Assembly (NCBI GenBank): GCA_035624085.1
Contig: DASPSE010000411.1
Location: forward strand, 1-64,000
Reading direction: 5' to 3'
DNA length: 64,000 bases
Source of the DNA: JAFAGX01 sp035624085
GTDB lineage: Bacteria; Acidobacteriota; Terriglobia; Terriglobales; Acidobacteriaceae
The notes under the pieces are model-generated. The model was not told the DNA's origin. It made no database searches and worked only from the letters and a program-made list of their open reading frames with translations. Both the position numbers and the translations under genes were made by a program. Below are positions 37,255-45,696 of the stretch, one piece after another. The number at the start of each line of letters is the position of its first letter. Position 1 is the first letter of the stretch.

Positions 37255-37326
37255 AGTGCCGCCACCTAACATCTCGCTGACATCGCAGAAATTCTTACAT
37301 CGATTCAGTGAGGTCTTTCTCCCCGA

Positions 37327-38472
37327 TTACGCGCAGAAAATGGATGCGGTAGCAAGCAGCGCATCATGGCAGGTGAGGACTTCGCTGAGGTTGCACCATT
37401 CCTCAACAGCGTGCGCTCCTGCTCCACCAGAACCGAATATAACGGTCGGAATACCTGCAGCGGCGATCAACGCCGCGTCTGTCCACCCGCTGAATCCCTG
37501 AAAGCGTGGCTCCCGTTTCAATTGGATAGCCGCTGCTTTGCGCAACGTTGTTACAATCAGTTCTGTTTCGGGCACCTCCAGCGGTTCGCGAACTAGCCCG
37601 GTCGTGAACGTTCCTTTGAATCTTGGATTCGGTTTCGACTCTTGATCCAGGATCGACTTTATTTCATCCTGAATTTTAGTCCGGCTCTCACCCGGAATGG
37701 TCCTCCGCTCGACGCTGAGTCTGCAGTGTTCTGGATACGAAGAAAGTTCCTGTCCTCCACTGATTAATGAAGCATGAATTGATGCCGGACCGAGCAGAGG
37801 ATGTCGTGGACCTTGCGCCAATATTTGGTTCAGACGGTCCACACCATTTAAGACTTTGCCCATCGCTACGATCGCGTCGACGCCCAAATCTGGCCGGGAG
37901 CCGTGAGCAGCAACACCCGAGGTTTCCACCGTGAACCAAGCAAAGCCTTTATGAGCGATGACGATATCTAGAGCCGTAGGTTCGGTAACAATTGCCGCGT
38001 CTGCGGATACTCGCTTCAAGACGGATTCAGTTCCAATGCTCGCATGTTCTTCATCACACACCGCGGTTAGGATTATGTCTCCACGAAATCGGAGGCGGGC
38101 AGCAGACGCAAGGGTTAGCATCGCAGCAGCGACACCGGATTTCATGTCGTAGGATCCACGCCCAAAGAGCTTGTCGCCATCAACGCGTGACGTGTGCGGA
38201 TTTTTCATGCCAGTGACACCAACAGTATCGATGTGCCCATTCAGAAGCAGAGAACGACCGCCGCCCGTGCCGGGTACTCTGGCAATTACACTGACCCTTC
38301 CCGGTCGGGGTTCATCAAGCTCGACGCTCGCGCCAGCTTTTTGGAGCCAGTCCGCTATGTATGCGGCGATCTTGGCTTCACCTGCTCCGCCACGCACGAG
38401 TTCAGGATTTACCGAATCGATTGAAACGAGAGCTTCGATGAGATCGCGAACCTGATCTGGTTGTGTGCTCAT
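37327..38472 (-). CDS. M20-family deacylase/peptidase (ArgE/DapE-like)
   Basis: 381 residues without a signal peptide, so cytoplasmic. The di-zinc site is complete: His80 and Asp82 in NGHIDTV, bridging Asp109 in RGSYDMKSG, catalytic Glu141 with Glu142 in VCDEEHA, Glu164 in TEP and His354 near the C-terminus. The lid/dimerisation domain lies at about 175-290. Family members hydrolyse N-acyl amino acids or dipeptides. The gene is divergent from the ammonia-lyase gene and shares with it the tandem operator at 38553-38579. Confidence 0.9.
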   Translation of the reverse strand: MSTQPDQVRDLIEALVSIDSVNPELVRGGAGEAKIAAYIADWLQKAGASVELDEPRPGRVSVIARVPGTGGGRSLLLNGHIDTVGVTGMKNPHTSRVDGDKLFGRGSYDMKSGVAAAMLTLASAARLRFRGDIILTAVCDEEHASIGTESVLKRVSADAAIVTEPTALDIVIAHKGFAWFTVETSGVAAHGSRPDLGVDAIVAMGKVLNGVDRLNQILAQGPRHPLLGPASIHASLISGGQELSSYPEHCRLSVERRTIPGESRTKIQDEIKSILDQESKPNPRFKGTFTTGLVREPLEVPETELIVTTLRKAAAIQLKREPRFQGFSGWTDAALIAAAGIPTVIFGSGGAGAHAVEEWCNLSEVLTCHDALLATASIFCA

Positions 38473-38514
38473 TGTTGGTCATTCGCCAGCGTTTGCACGA
38501 ACCAACCCCTTTTA

Positions 38515-38579
38515 ACTGTATCGACCTCTCAAAGGAAGTCAAGAACAAACATGTACACAAGAGTGACGGCGTAGTATAC
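38515..38579. promoter_or_regulatory. Tandem 21-bp operator between M20 and ammonia-lyase genes
   Basis: GTACAC (38553-38558) and GTATAC (38574-38579) start exactly 21 bp apart. Toward the M20 gene the nearer box is followed after 10 bases by -35 TTGACT (38542-38537) and, 16 bases on, -10 TACAGT (38520-38515). Toward the + strand the ammonia-lyase gene starts at 38629. One of five matching sites in the window. Confidence 0.65.
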
Positions 38580-38628
38580 GATCTGCGGCCGAGGTATGTT
38601 AGCTTTCGAGAAGGGGCTCGATTCGAAC

Positions 38629-39880
38629 ATGACAGAGCCGTATAGCTTGTATGAAAATCCCCGTGCTACGCGACAAGGCTGCACCGACACTCCTGAATTC
38701 TCCAGTGCTATGTTCGGAGCGGCATGGAACGAGATTTCTTCCTGGTCAAATTATCGACCTACGCCCTTAATTTCGCTCTCAGGGTTAGCCAAAGCCAAGG
38801 GAATAGGAACGATCCTATACAAGGACGAAGGTGGTCGATTTGGGCTGGGCAGCTTCAAAGCTCTCGGTGGTGCTTACGCGGTTTGCAGGGTGCTGCAAGC
38901 AGCAATTCTAGATCGAATGGGAATGTCCCCGAGTTCAGAAGAACTTCGTCAGGGACGATTTCGGAATGTAACTGAGACGATTACGGTAGCTACTGCGACG
39001 GACGGCAACCACGGACGCTCAGTCGCCTGGGGGGCAAACCAGTTTCATTGCTGCTGCGTGGTTTATGTCCCGAAAAACTGCAGTCAGAGCCGCGGGCTTG
39101 CCATTGCGCGGTATGGTGCACTGGTGGTTCGCTCCGCTGTTGGATATGACGAAACGGTTCGTCAGTGTCTTCAGGATACGGAAGCTCACGGATGGCTGGT
39201 TGTCTCAGACACATCTTGGGAGGGCTATGAAAGGATTCCCGCGACAGTGATGCAAGGCTATACGGTAATGATAAGAGAAGTGCTGGACCAGTTGAGCGCG
39301 GCCAAGAGGCCAACCCATGTTTTTGTGCAGGGCGGCGTCGGGGGCTTAGCAGGAGCGGTGTGCGCTTTCTTCAGCGAGGCATTGAAAGCCCGAAGACCAC
39401 GGCTGATTGTGGTGGAAGCCCTCAGGAGCGGCATGCATGTTTGCGAGCGCACTTGCAGGTAAGCGTGTGTCCCTCGACAAAGTTCAGAGCATCATGGTGG
39501 GGCTTGAGAGTGGCGAGGCATCTCCCCTTGCTTGGAGGCTCATGGAGCAGGGAATCGACTTTTTCATGACGGTGCCTGATTCTGTCGTACCCGATTGTAT
39601 GCGGCTCCTTGCATCGTCGCCATACGGAGATCCTCCGATCGTAGCCGGTGAATCCGCAGTGGCCGGCTTAGCAGGATTATTGTATTTGCTCGACAATCCC
39701 GCACTTCGCACTAAACTGGAACTGGATTCAACGAGCTCAATCCTTCTTTTTGGCACAGAAGCGGACACTGATCCTGACCTCTATTACAAATTCGTAGGAA
39801 TGTCGGCTGATCAAGTGAGGCGTCGTGCTGATTTTGCCGAGCACAGGATTTCCGATTCTGGTCCTGCTTCGATTTCTTGA
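38629..39880 (+). pseudogene. dpaL: Diaminopropionate ammonia-lyase, frameshifted
   Basis: PLP enzyme of fold type II that converts 2,3-diaminopropionate to pyruvate and ammonia. From the ATG at 38629 (an ATG at 38596 is also in frame) it reads RPTPLISLSGLAK, then GLGSFKALGGAYAV with the PLP lysine (Lys77), ATATDGNHGRSVAWGA and FVQGGVGGLAG, matching the family. After VVEALRS it meets a premature stop at 39460-39462. The +1 frame continues the family sequence with AACMFASALAGKRVSLDKVQ, VAGESAVAGLAGLL and LLFGTEADTDPDLY to 39880. Deleting one G of the pair at 39430-39431 joins them into about 416 residues, near the family length. Confidence 0.75.
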
Positions 39881-40306
39881 ACCCCGTGCGTTAGGATTGG
39901 GCAGTTCTTGCGTTTTCGTGGGGTATTAGTATGCCAGGGAGTCAAGACTCCTGGGCCAACGCCGAGCTCTCAGTTGTTGTTGCCTTCCTTGTCGCTCGCG
40001 GAAGAAAAGAAAACGCAATGATGATCACGATATATTCATCTATTAATTTCCTCGCGTGCCGGACGCTGCAGAGATGCCGGAGCGGCATTTGTCCAGCAGA
40101 CACAAGCGATTCAATATTCAGCGAGGAAAATGCGAATCAGAGCATTGGTTTGGTCAGGACGGCAGCAGTCCCGATGCTTGCTCGGCTTTTGCCCCAACCT
40201 CGGTGACGTGAGGTTTCTGTCGCTGGCACCTAACCATATTTCGGCTTCAACAGGGGCTATTTTTTTACCGGATTCAGGAACTTTAGTAGAATGCAAACCG
40301 GAAATT
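39881..40306 (+). other. Intergenic region before GntR gene
   Basis: No coding evidence. A hairpin AACCTC-GGTGACGT-GAGGTT lies at 40196-40215, about 90 bp before the GntR start. The remainder is AT-richer than its surroundings and probably holds the regulator's promoter. Confidence 0.4.
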
Positions 40307-40978
40307 ATGAAAGCTTCACTTTTACAGTCTCGTCAGGCCAGCGACAACGGTCGTATTCCTCTACGCACGGATCTGCGCCGTAAAGTACTGGAGCGGATCC
40401 TCAACGGGAAGCTCTCTCCTGGAGTTCGCGTTAACGAGTCGCGGTTGGCCAAAGAGTTAAGCGTCAGCCGAACGCCTCTTCGTGAGGCGCTCTTCCAGTT
40501 AGAACGCGAGGGATTCGTACGCTCGGACAGAGATCGCGGTTTTTCAGTGGAGCCCATGAGCGCACGTGAAATTCGCGAACTCTACCCGATGTTGTGGACA
40601 CTTGAGTGCCTTGCACTTCGCTTGTGCGGCCCCCGCGCAACGCTGACCGTTCCTTCGCTTACCAGACTCAATAACGAGTTGCGTACTACGCGCAACCCGA
40701 AACGCGCTCTCATTCTGGACAATAGCTGGCATGAAACACTCCTGGCTTCTTGTCCTAATCGCCGCCTCCAAGATGCTATTCAGGGGTTGCGACTGGCGAT
40801 ACGGAGATACGAACTCCTTTATATGCGGGAACTTCCTTTGATCAACGTTTCTGTTCACCAGCATCAGGAGATCATCAAAGCGGTCAAGGACGGGGACACA
40901 GCACTCGCATTGGAGAAGCTGGAAGAAAATTGGCGGTTCAGCATGGAGGAACTTCTCGTCCGTGTGGGAGAACCTTGA
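40307..40978 (+). CDS. GntR-family regulator with FCD domain
   Basis: 223 residues from the ATG at 40307 (CGGA 5 bases upstream). N-terminal winged helix at about 19-85 (LRRKVLERILNGKLSPGVRV, then LAKELSVSRTPLREALFQLE). The C-terminal FCD ligand domain includes DNSWHETLL and HQHQEIIKAVKDGD; the last His usual in the metal site is Asn (LEENW). FCD regulators bind as dimers to short palindromes often centred on GTnnAC, which makes it the best candidate in the window to bind the GTRYAC tandem sites. It precedes the DUF917 gene by 75 bp. Confidence 0.88.
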   Translation: MKASLLQSRQASDNGRIPLRTDLRRKVLERILNGKLSPGVRVNESRLAKELSVSRTPLREALFQLEREGFVRSDRDRGFSVEPMSAREIRELYPMLWTLECLALRLCGPRATLTVPSLTRLNNELRTTRNPKRALILDNSWHETLLASCPNRRLQDAIQGLRLAIRRYELLYMRELPLINVSVHQHQEIIKAVKDGDTALALEKLEENWRFSMEELLVRVGEP

Positions 40979-41053
40979 AGTAGCCGGGAATCTTTACGCC
41001 AAGCGCGTAGAACGGGCAAGCCACGCAGCTTCACTGTCGAGGAGGTAAGCAGA

Positions 41054-42286
41054 ATGTCTCGGAAAGAGTTGGTGAGTCTGCTGGAAGTTGTTGCTCTGTT
41101 TCTCCTGGCAGCAACACCAGCCGCGGCGCAGCAGCCAAAACTCCACACGCTCACTGAGCAAGAACTGGCCGATATGATGCTGGGTGCAGCGATTCAAGCC
41201 AGCCGCGGGGACAACACCGCCGCTAACGTGGCGGAACTGAAAAAGGCGCTTGCGGAAGGCAAGAAGTTTCAGATGCTTTCGCTCGAAGATCTCCCGGACG
41301 ATTGGACTGTCGTTTCGACGGGCGATGTTGGTGGCGGCGGGGCTTGGCCGTACGTGCATTTTCGTACCGAACAGCAGAAGCTGCCGCAGGTGTCCATTCC
41401 ATACGGCGGAAACGTGATCGCTGCGCGCGAGTTGAGCAAATATACTGGCAAGCCGATCAAAGCCATAATCCGCAATGAGGCCGATGGGGCCACCCTCGAG
41501 GCGCTATTATTGTCCGCCGAGATGGGTGTGCCGGTGGTGGATGCCTGCATGGCAGGACGATCAGTGCCTGACGAACAGGAGATAATCCCGGCGGCAATGG
41601 GGATGCCCCTCGAACCATCCGTTTTGGTCTCGCAATGGGGCGACGTCGTGATTATTAAAAAGGCCGCGGATCCATTCCGCTTCGAGGACCTCGCCCGAGG
41701 ATTGGCGGTGGCAAGCGGTGGCGATATTTCCTGCCTGAATGCAATGATGTCCGGCCGGGATGCCAAGCGCACTACGATCTCGGGGGCTTTGACTCAGGCG
41801 ATTATGCTCGGACGGACGGCGCGGGAAGCAGTGGTCCAGAATCAGGATCCAGTACACGCCGTGCTGAAGTCTGTGCACGGCTACAAGCTGTTTCATGGTG
41901 TGGTGAACGAGTGCGACACCCGGGGCGACCGGGGATTCACCTGGAATGCAATCAAGCTCGAAGGAGTGCAGGAAGATGCAGGCCACACTTATAAGATCTG
42001 GAACAAGAACGAGAACATCGTCACCTGGTACGACGGGAGAGTCGATGCCACTTCGCCCGATACCATGACTCCCCTGGACCCTAAAACCGCTGGAACGGTC
42101 AACGGACCGACAGATGGCACGCTTCCCATCGGTGCCGAAGTCATTATGGTCGGGTTCCCCGCCGATCCGCGCTGGAGAACACCAAAGGGAATCGAATACT
42201 TCGGCCCGCGGCACGAGGGATTCGATTTTGATTACGTCCCCATCGAGCAATTACAAAAAGCGCGGAATAACGCTCCGGTGCAGTAA
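41054..42286 (+). CDS. DUF917 (S-methyl-thiohydantoin desulfurase-like) protein with signal peptide
   Basis: 410 residues; GAGG 8 bases before the ATG. The body matches the DUF917 family, PF06032: TGDVGGGGAWPYVHF, YGGNVIAARELSKYTGKPIK, EALLLSAEMGVPVVDACMAG and IKKAADPFRFEDLARGL. Members are usually cytoplasmic and near hydantoinases. Here an N-terminal VVALFLLAATPAAAQ signal peptide predicts export, which is unusual. Probable role is release of amino acids from hydantoin-type or modified derivatives; substrate not established. Confidence 0.75.
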   Translation: MSRKELVSLLEVVALFLLAATPAAAQQPKLHTLTEQELADMMLGAAIQASRGDNTAANVAELKKALAEGKKFQMLSLEDLPDDWTVVSTGDVGGGGAWPYVHFRTEQQKLPQVSIPYGGNVIAARELSKYTGKPIKAIIRNEADGATLEALLLSAEMGVPVVDACMAGRSVPDEQEIIPAAMGMPLEPSVLVSQWGDVVIIKKAADPFRFEDLARGLAVASGGDISCLNAMMSGRDAKRTTISGALTQAIMLGRTAREAVVQNQDPVHAVLKSVHGYKLFHGVVNECDTRGDRGFTWNAIKLEGVQEDAGHTYKIWNKNENIVTWYDGRVDATSPDTMTPLDPKTAGTVNGPTDGTLPIGAEVIMVGFPADPRWRTPKGIEYFGPRHEGFDFDYVPIEQLQKARNNAPVQ

Positions 42287-42481
42287 ATACCCTTTCTTGT
42301 TTGCTGGGCGGTTGAGCGATACTGCCCATTGCTGAAAATCAGAGGTCCGCGCTTAGCGTCCACGTATTAAATATTGCTCGCCACCCACGTGGTGATGCTA
42401 TCTAGCGCCTACCGCAGATTCTCTAGAGAATTGGCCACGCTAAAGCACTCCGGGAACCACCGGACGGGCCCCGGCAGCAAG

Positions 42482-44143
42482 CTATTGTGCCGAAGGTTTC
42501 TTATTCCCACGCCCTCGGATTGCCCGGCCCGGCAAGGCGTCGGTTGGTTTTCCTTCGGAGACCACCGCCTGTCCGTTCACGAACAAATAACGCACGCCTA
42601 CCGAATAATGGTTGGGATCCTCAAACGTGGCGACGCCGGCGATGGTTTTTGGATCGAATACAGCCACATCTGCGAATTTTCCGGTGGCCAACACGCCTCG
42701 GTCTGTCAGTCTCAGAGTCGAAGCTGCAAGAGAGGTCATCCGCCGGATGGCCTCCTCCCAGCTCATCATATGTTGTTCACGCACGTAGGTGCCGAGCCAG
42801 CGCGGAAATGTGCCCAGATTCCGAGGATGTTGAAGCGGCATTAGTTGGATTTTGCTCGCAAGGTCTGTGGCAGATCCATCGGACCCTACAGACACGTACG
42901 GCTGGCGCATGACCTCCTGGAGAGTGTCTTCGTGATTATTCAAATCAATCACCAACCCTTCGCCTTTTTGCTCAAGCACAACATCCATGTAGGCGTCATC
43001 CGCTGAAATGTGCCGCAATGCTGCGACTTCCGATACGAGTTTTCCATTTACCTTCGGGTCATTCACACTCAGCCGGACGTTCTGCCAGCCGATGCGCGCA
43101 TAATATGGCGGATCAGTCTGGAATCCTCTTGCGATGCGCTTGCGTTGTGCCGGATCGCGCAAGCGGGCTAGCATGGCCTCGCGCCCTCCGGACAGTGCCC
43201 ACGAAGGTAAGTAGTCAGCGAGTCCAGTGATTCCCCATGTATAAGGATAGGCATCGCCCGTCACATTCAACCCGCGGTTTCTTGCTTCTTCAATGATGGG
43301 AAGAAACTTGGGCGCTGACCAAGAAGCAATTGAATTCAGATGAAAGAAATGTACTGGAATGCCCGCCTTTTCTCCAATGGTAATGGCCTCGCGGATGGCT
43401 TCGGGATCTTCCCCGTTGATCGTGCGGGCGTGGGTTGCGTAAATTCCTCCTGCCGGTGCGACTTCCCTGGCCAGCGCGATCAGCTCTTCGGTGGACATGT
43501 AAATGTTGGGGACATAGCTTAATCCGCTGGCAAGCCCCATAGCGCCTTCCGCCATTGCGTCGCGCACAATCTTCTTCTCTTCCTCAATTTCCGCGGGTGT
43601 CGCCACACGATTGTCATAACCCACAACCACCGCTCGGACAGTGCCGGATCCAATATAAGAGCAGAAATTTACCGCGTTCCCCTTTTTCTCCAGTGTATCG
43701 AGAAATCCACCGAGGGTCGTCCATGTCGGTTTGCTGCCGTCGACGAAAGTCAACTCGTCGCGTTTTCCGCCCAAGGGTCCCATGGAAGAATCTTCACCAT
43801 AAACTTCGGTGGTTACGCCTTGTAGGCTGAAGGACGGGCCGTGTGGCATAAGCAGGCGGGTCTCGTCCGAGTGGCTATGCATATCTATGAAACCGGGTGT
43901 CACCATTAATCCGCTGGCGTCGACTGTGAGCGGTGATTCGCCGTCCACCTTTCCAATGGCAGTGATGCGATCTCCCCGAATCGCCAGATCTTCGACGACT
44001 CCGGGTGCACCGGTTCCGTCAATCACAGTCCCGCCACGGAGAATCACATCGTACTTCTCCTTTTTTACGCAGCCACTAAGGAGAGATAAACCAAGCAATA
44101 GCAATCCTCCCCAGAAGGTGGTTCGTACGATCTTCGTTTTCAT
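42482..44143 (-). CDS. N-acyl-D-amino-acid deacylase-like lipoprotein
   Basis: 553 residues. Lipoprotein signal with lipobox LLSGC (Cys25), so membrane-anchored in the periplasm. Amidohydrolase fold of the D-aminoacylase group: metal motif HSH at 89-91 in GFIDMHSHSD, EVYGEDSS, IYATHART, FHLNS and VGSDGSATDL. It would deacylate N-acyl-D-amino acids or cleave D-containing dipeptides from cell-wall debris. It is transcribed alone and has a tandem operator 131 bp upstream at 44274-44300. It converges with the DUF917 gene across a 195-bp gap. Confidence 0.9.
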   Translation of the reverse strand: MKTKIVRTTFWGGLLLLGLSLLSGCVKKEKYDVILRGGTVIDGTGAPGVVEDLAIRGDRITAIGKVDGESPLTVDASGLMVTPGFIDMHSHSDETRLLMPHGPSFSLQGVTTEVYGEDSSMGPLGGKRDELTFVDGSKPTWTTLGGFLDTLEKKGNAVNFCSYIGSGTVRAVVVGYDNRVATPAEIEEEKKIVRDAMAEGAMGLASGLSYVPNIYMSTEELIALAREVAPAGGIYATHARTINGEDPEAIREAITIGEKAGIPVHFFHLNSIASWSAPKFLPIIEEARNRGLNVTGDAYPYTWGITGLADYLPSWALSGGREAMLARLRDPAQRKRIARGFQTDPPYYARIGWQNVRLSVNDPKVNGKLVSEVAALRHISADDAYMDVVLEQKGEGLVIDLNNHEDTLQEVMRQPYVSVGSDGSATDLASKIQLMPLQHPRNLGTFPRWLGTYVREQHMMSWEEAIRRMTSLAASTLRLTDRGVLATGKFADVAVFDPKTIAGVATFEDPNHYSVGVRYLFVNGQAVVSEGKPTDALPGRAIRGRGNKKPSAQ

Positions 44144-44273
44144 AAATCGCCTCCGCTTGAAACAGTAGACTCAAGATGTCCCCTAATCCCACGCTCATGA
44201 TCGCTGAAATCTTGTTCCTGAAGATCGCTCAGGCTGAAAATGAAATTGGTAACTATTCGACAACTAGAAAACC

Positions 44274-44300
44274 GTACACCACAAACAAAAAACTGTATAC
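44274..44300. promoter_or_regulatory. Tandem 21-bp operator upstream of deacylase gene
   Basis: GTACAC (44274-44279) and GTATAC (44295-44300) start exactly 21 bp apart, separated by 15 A-rich bases. Toward the deacylase gene the nearer box is followed after 10 bases by a weak -35 TTGTCG. On the + strand TTTTTATTGACT follows some 15 bases downstream, as it also does at 49551. The 44144-44436 gap holds nothing else I can support. Confidence 0.6.
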
Positions 44301-44436
44301 AATTTTGTTCCTCGATTTTTTTATTGACTGGCCATCTTTACTGGCGCGGAGTTCACGCTCGTAAACCCTGACATGCGACGGTCAAAATCAGCACTGTCCG
44401 GGCTAGCTAAACAAGAGAAGGGGTGCGAGTGCGCTT

Positions 44437-45639
44437 CTACCCGCCTGAGGTCATCTTCTGCAGCGCCTGGTCTAGATCCGTTCTTAGATCCTCGACGTCC
44501 TCGAGGCCAATATTCAGTCGGACAATGCGATGGCCGTAGCCAGGGCGCGCCGGATTCGAACTGAAATCGTAGGCTACGGCTAGGCTGGTTACCCCACCCC
44601 AGCTATACCCGATCTTGAACAGTTCAAGCGCATCCACAAACGCATGCACTTGCGGCTTAGTGAATTGCTGACGAAAGACAATAGAAAAGACTCCGGCCGA
44701 TCCCGTAAAATCACGCTTCCAGATTTCGTGCCCTGGACATGACGCAAGTGCGGGATGCAGAACCAGTTCAATCTCAGACCGATTTGCAAGCCAATGAGCT
44801 ATCTGCAAAGCTGCATTTTCAATATGCCTCAAACGAACGGCCAGCGTCTTCATCCCTCGTAGCGCCAGGCTGCAATCGTCCGCAGAGACGGCGCAACCGA
44901 CCAATTTATGTGTCAACCCGAGGCGGTGATATACCGCCTCATCCTGTACTGTGATGGAACCGAGCAATAGATCGCTGTGGCCACCGACATACTTCGTGAG
45001 CGCCTGCATGGTGATATCGACCCTGTGTGAAAGCGCGTCGAAGTAAATGCCAGCCGCCCATGTATTATCGAGCGCGACCATCAAGCCGGCTTGGTGTGCG
45101 GCTGCTACGATAGCTGGCAGGTCCTGGATTTCCATTGTGATCGATCCAGGGCTTTCACACCAGATTACGCGAGTGTTCGAGCGGAACAACGACTGAATCG
45201 CTTGACCTCGATTGGAGATGCTAGTCTCAGACTGCCCAATCGTGGGCGCATAGAACGTCACGTCAATTCCAAACCGCGTCAACACCTGACAAGCAAATTG
45301 CCGGTGCGGACCATAGATACTTTCTGGCAGGAGCAGATGGTCCCCGGCCTTGAGCAAAGCAAAATTGATAAGAGAAATGGCGGCCTGGCCTCCCGGCGTG
45401 AGCATCGTTCGATAACCATGCTCGAGTTCGCAAATCCGCCCTGCGAGTTCGAGGGCTGTAGGTGTCCCATACAAGCCGTACGTGTACCCAGCTTCGTATT
45501 GATCCCAGTCGTCGGTGACCGCAGCTGCATTGGGAAACAGAACCGTAGAACCTCGAAAAACCGGGGAAGCTAGTGACTGAAATCCCTGAGGCGCCTGCAC
45601 GTCGGGGTGAATAAGCTTGGTCTTCCAGGTTTTGCGCAT
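44437..45639 (-). CDS. Cys/Met-metabolism PLP enzyme (cystathionine beta-lyase-like)
   Basis: About 400 residues from the ATG at 45639 (a TTG lies at 45654). PLP fold type I, trans-sulfuration family: SPVFRGSTVLF, EAGYTYGLYGTPTALELAGR, cofactor Asp in VALDNTWAAG and the PLP lysine in MQALTKYVGGHSDLLLG (Lys221 counted from the TTG). GYSWGGVTSLAV is typical of MetC-type lyases. It probably eliminates thiol or ammonia from sulfur amino acids released by the peptidases. It follows the next PLP gene by 57 bp on the same strand, so one operon is likely. Confidence 0.88.
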   Translation of the reverse strand: MRKTWKTKLIHPDVQAPQGFQSLASPVFRGSTVLFPNAAAVTDDWDQYEAGYTYGLYGTPTALELAGRICELEHGYRTMLTPGGQAAISLINFALLKAGDHLLLPESIYGPHRQFACQVLTRFGIDVTFYAPTIGQSETSISNRGQAIQSLFRSNTRVIWCESPGSITMEIQDLPAIVAAAHQAGLMVALDNTWAAGIYFDALSHRVDITMQALTKYVGGHSDLLLGSITVQDEAVYHRLGLTHKLVGCAVSADDCSLALRGMKTLAVRLRHIENAALQIAHWLANRSEIELVLHPALASCPGHEIWKRDFTGSAGVFSIVFRQQFTKPQVHAFVDALELFKIGYSWGGVTSLAVAYDFSSNPARPGYGHRIVRLNIGLEDVEDLRTDLDQALQKMTSGG

Positions 45640-45696
45640 AGCTGGAACACGCAACAGCTTTCTCTGTAGTTCTTCTGGTGGCGTAAACTCCCTGTG

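Noticed and set aside
39931..40206. 91-codon frame before the GntR gene
   Set aside because: No ribosome site or domain; composition unlike the neighbouring genes.
40130..40306. 59-residue N-terminal extension of the GntR protein
   Set aside because: The helix-turn-helix begins soon after the ATG at 40307, which has a suitable CGGA upstream.
42303..42325. Possible terminator between the convergent DUF917 and deacylase genes
   Set aside because: The stem GGGCGGT/ACTGCCC needs a G-T pair and no T-run follows.
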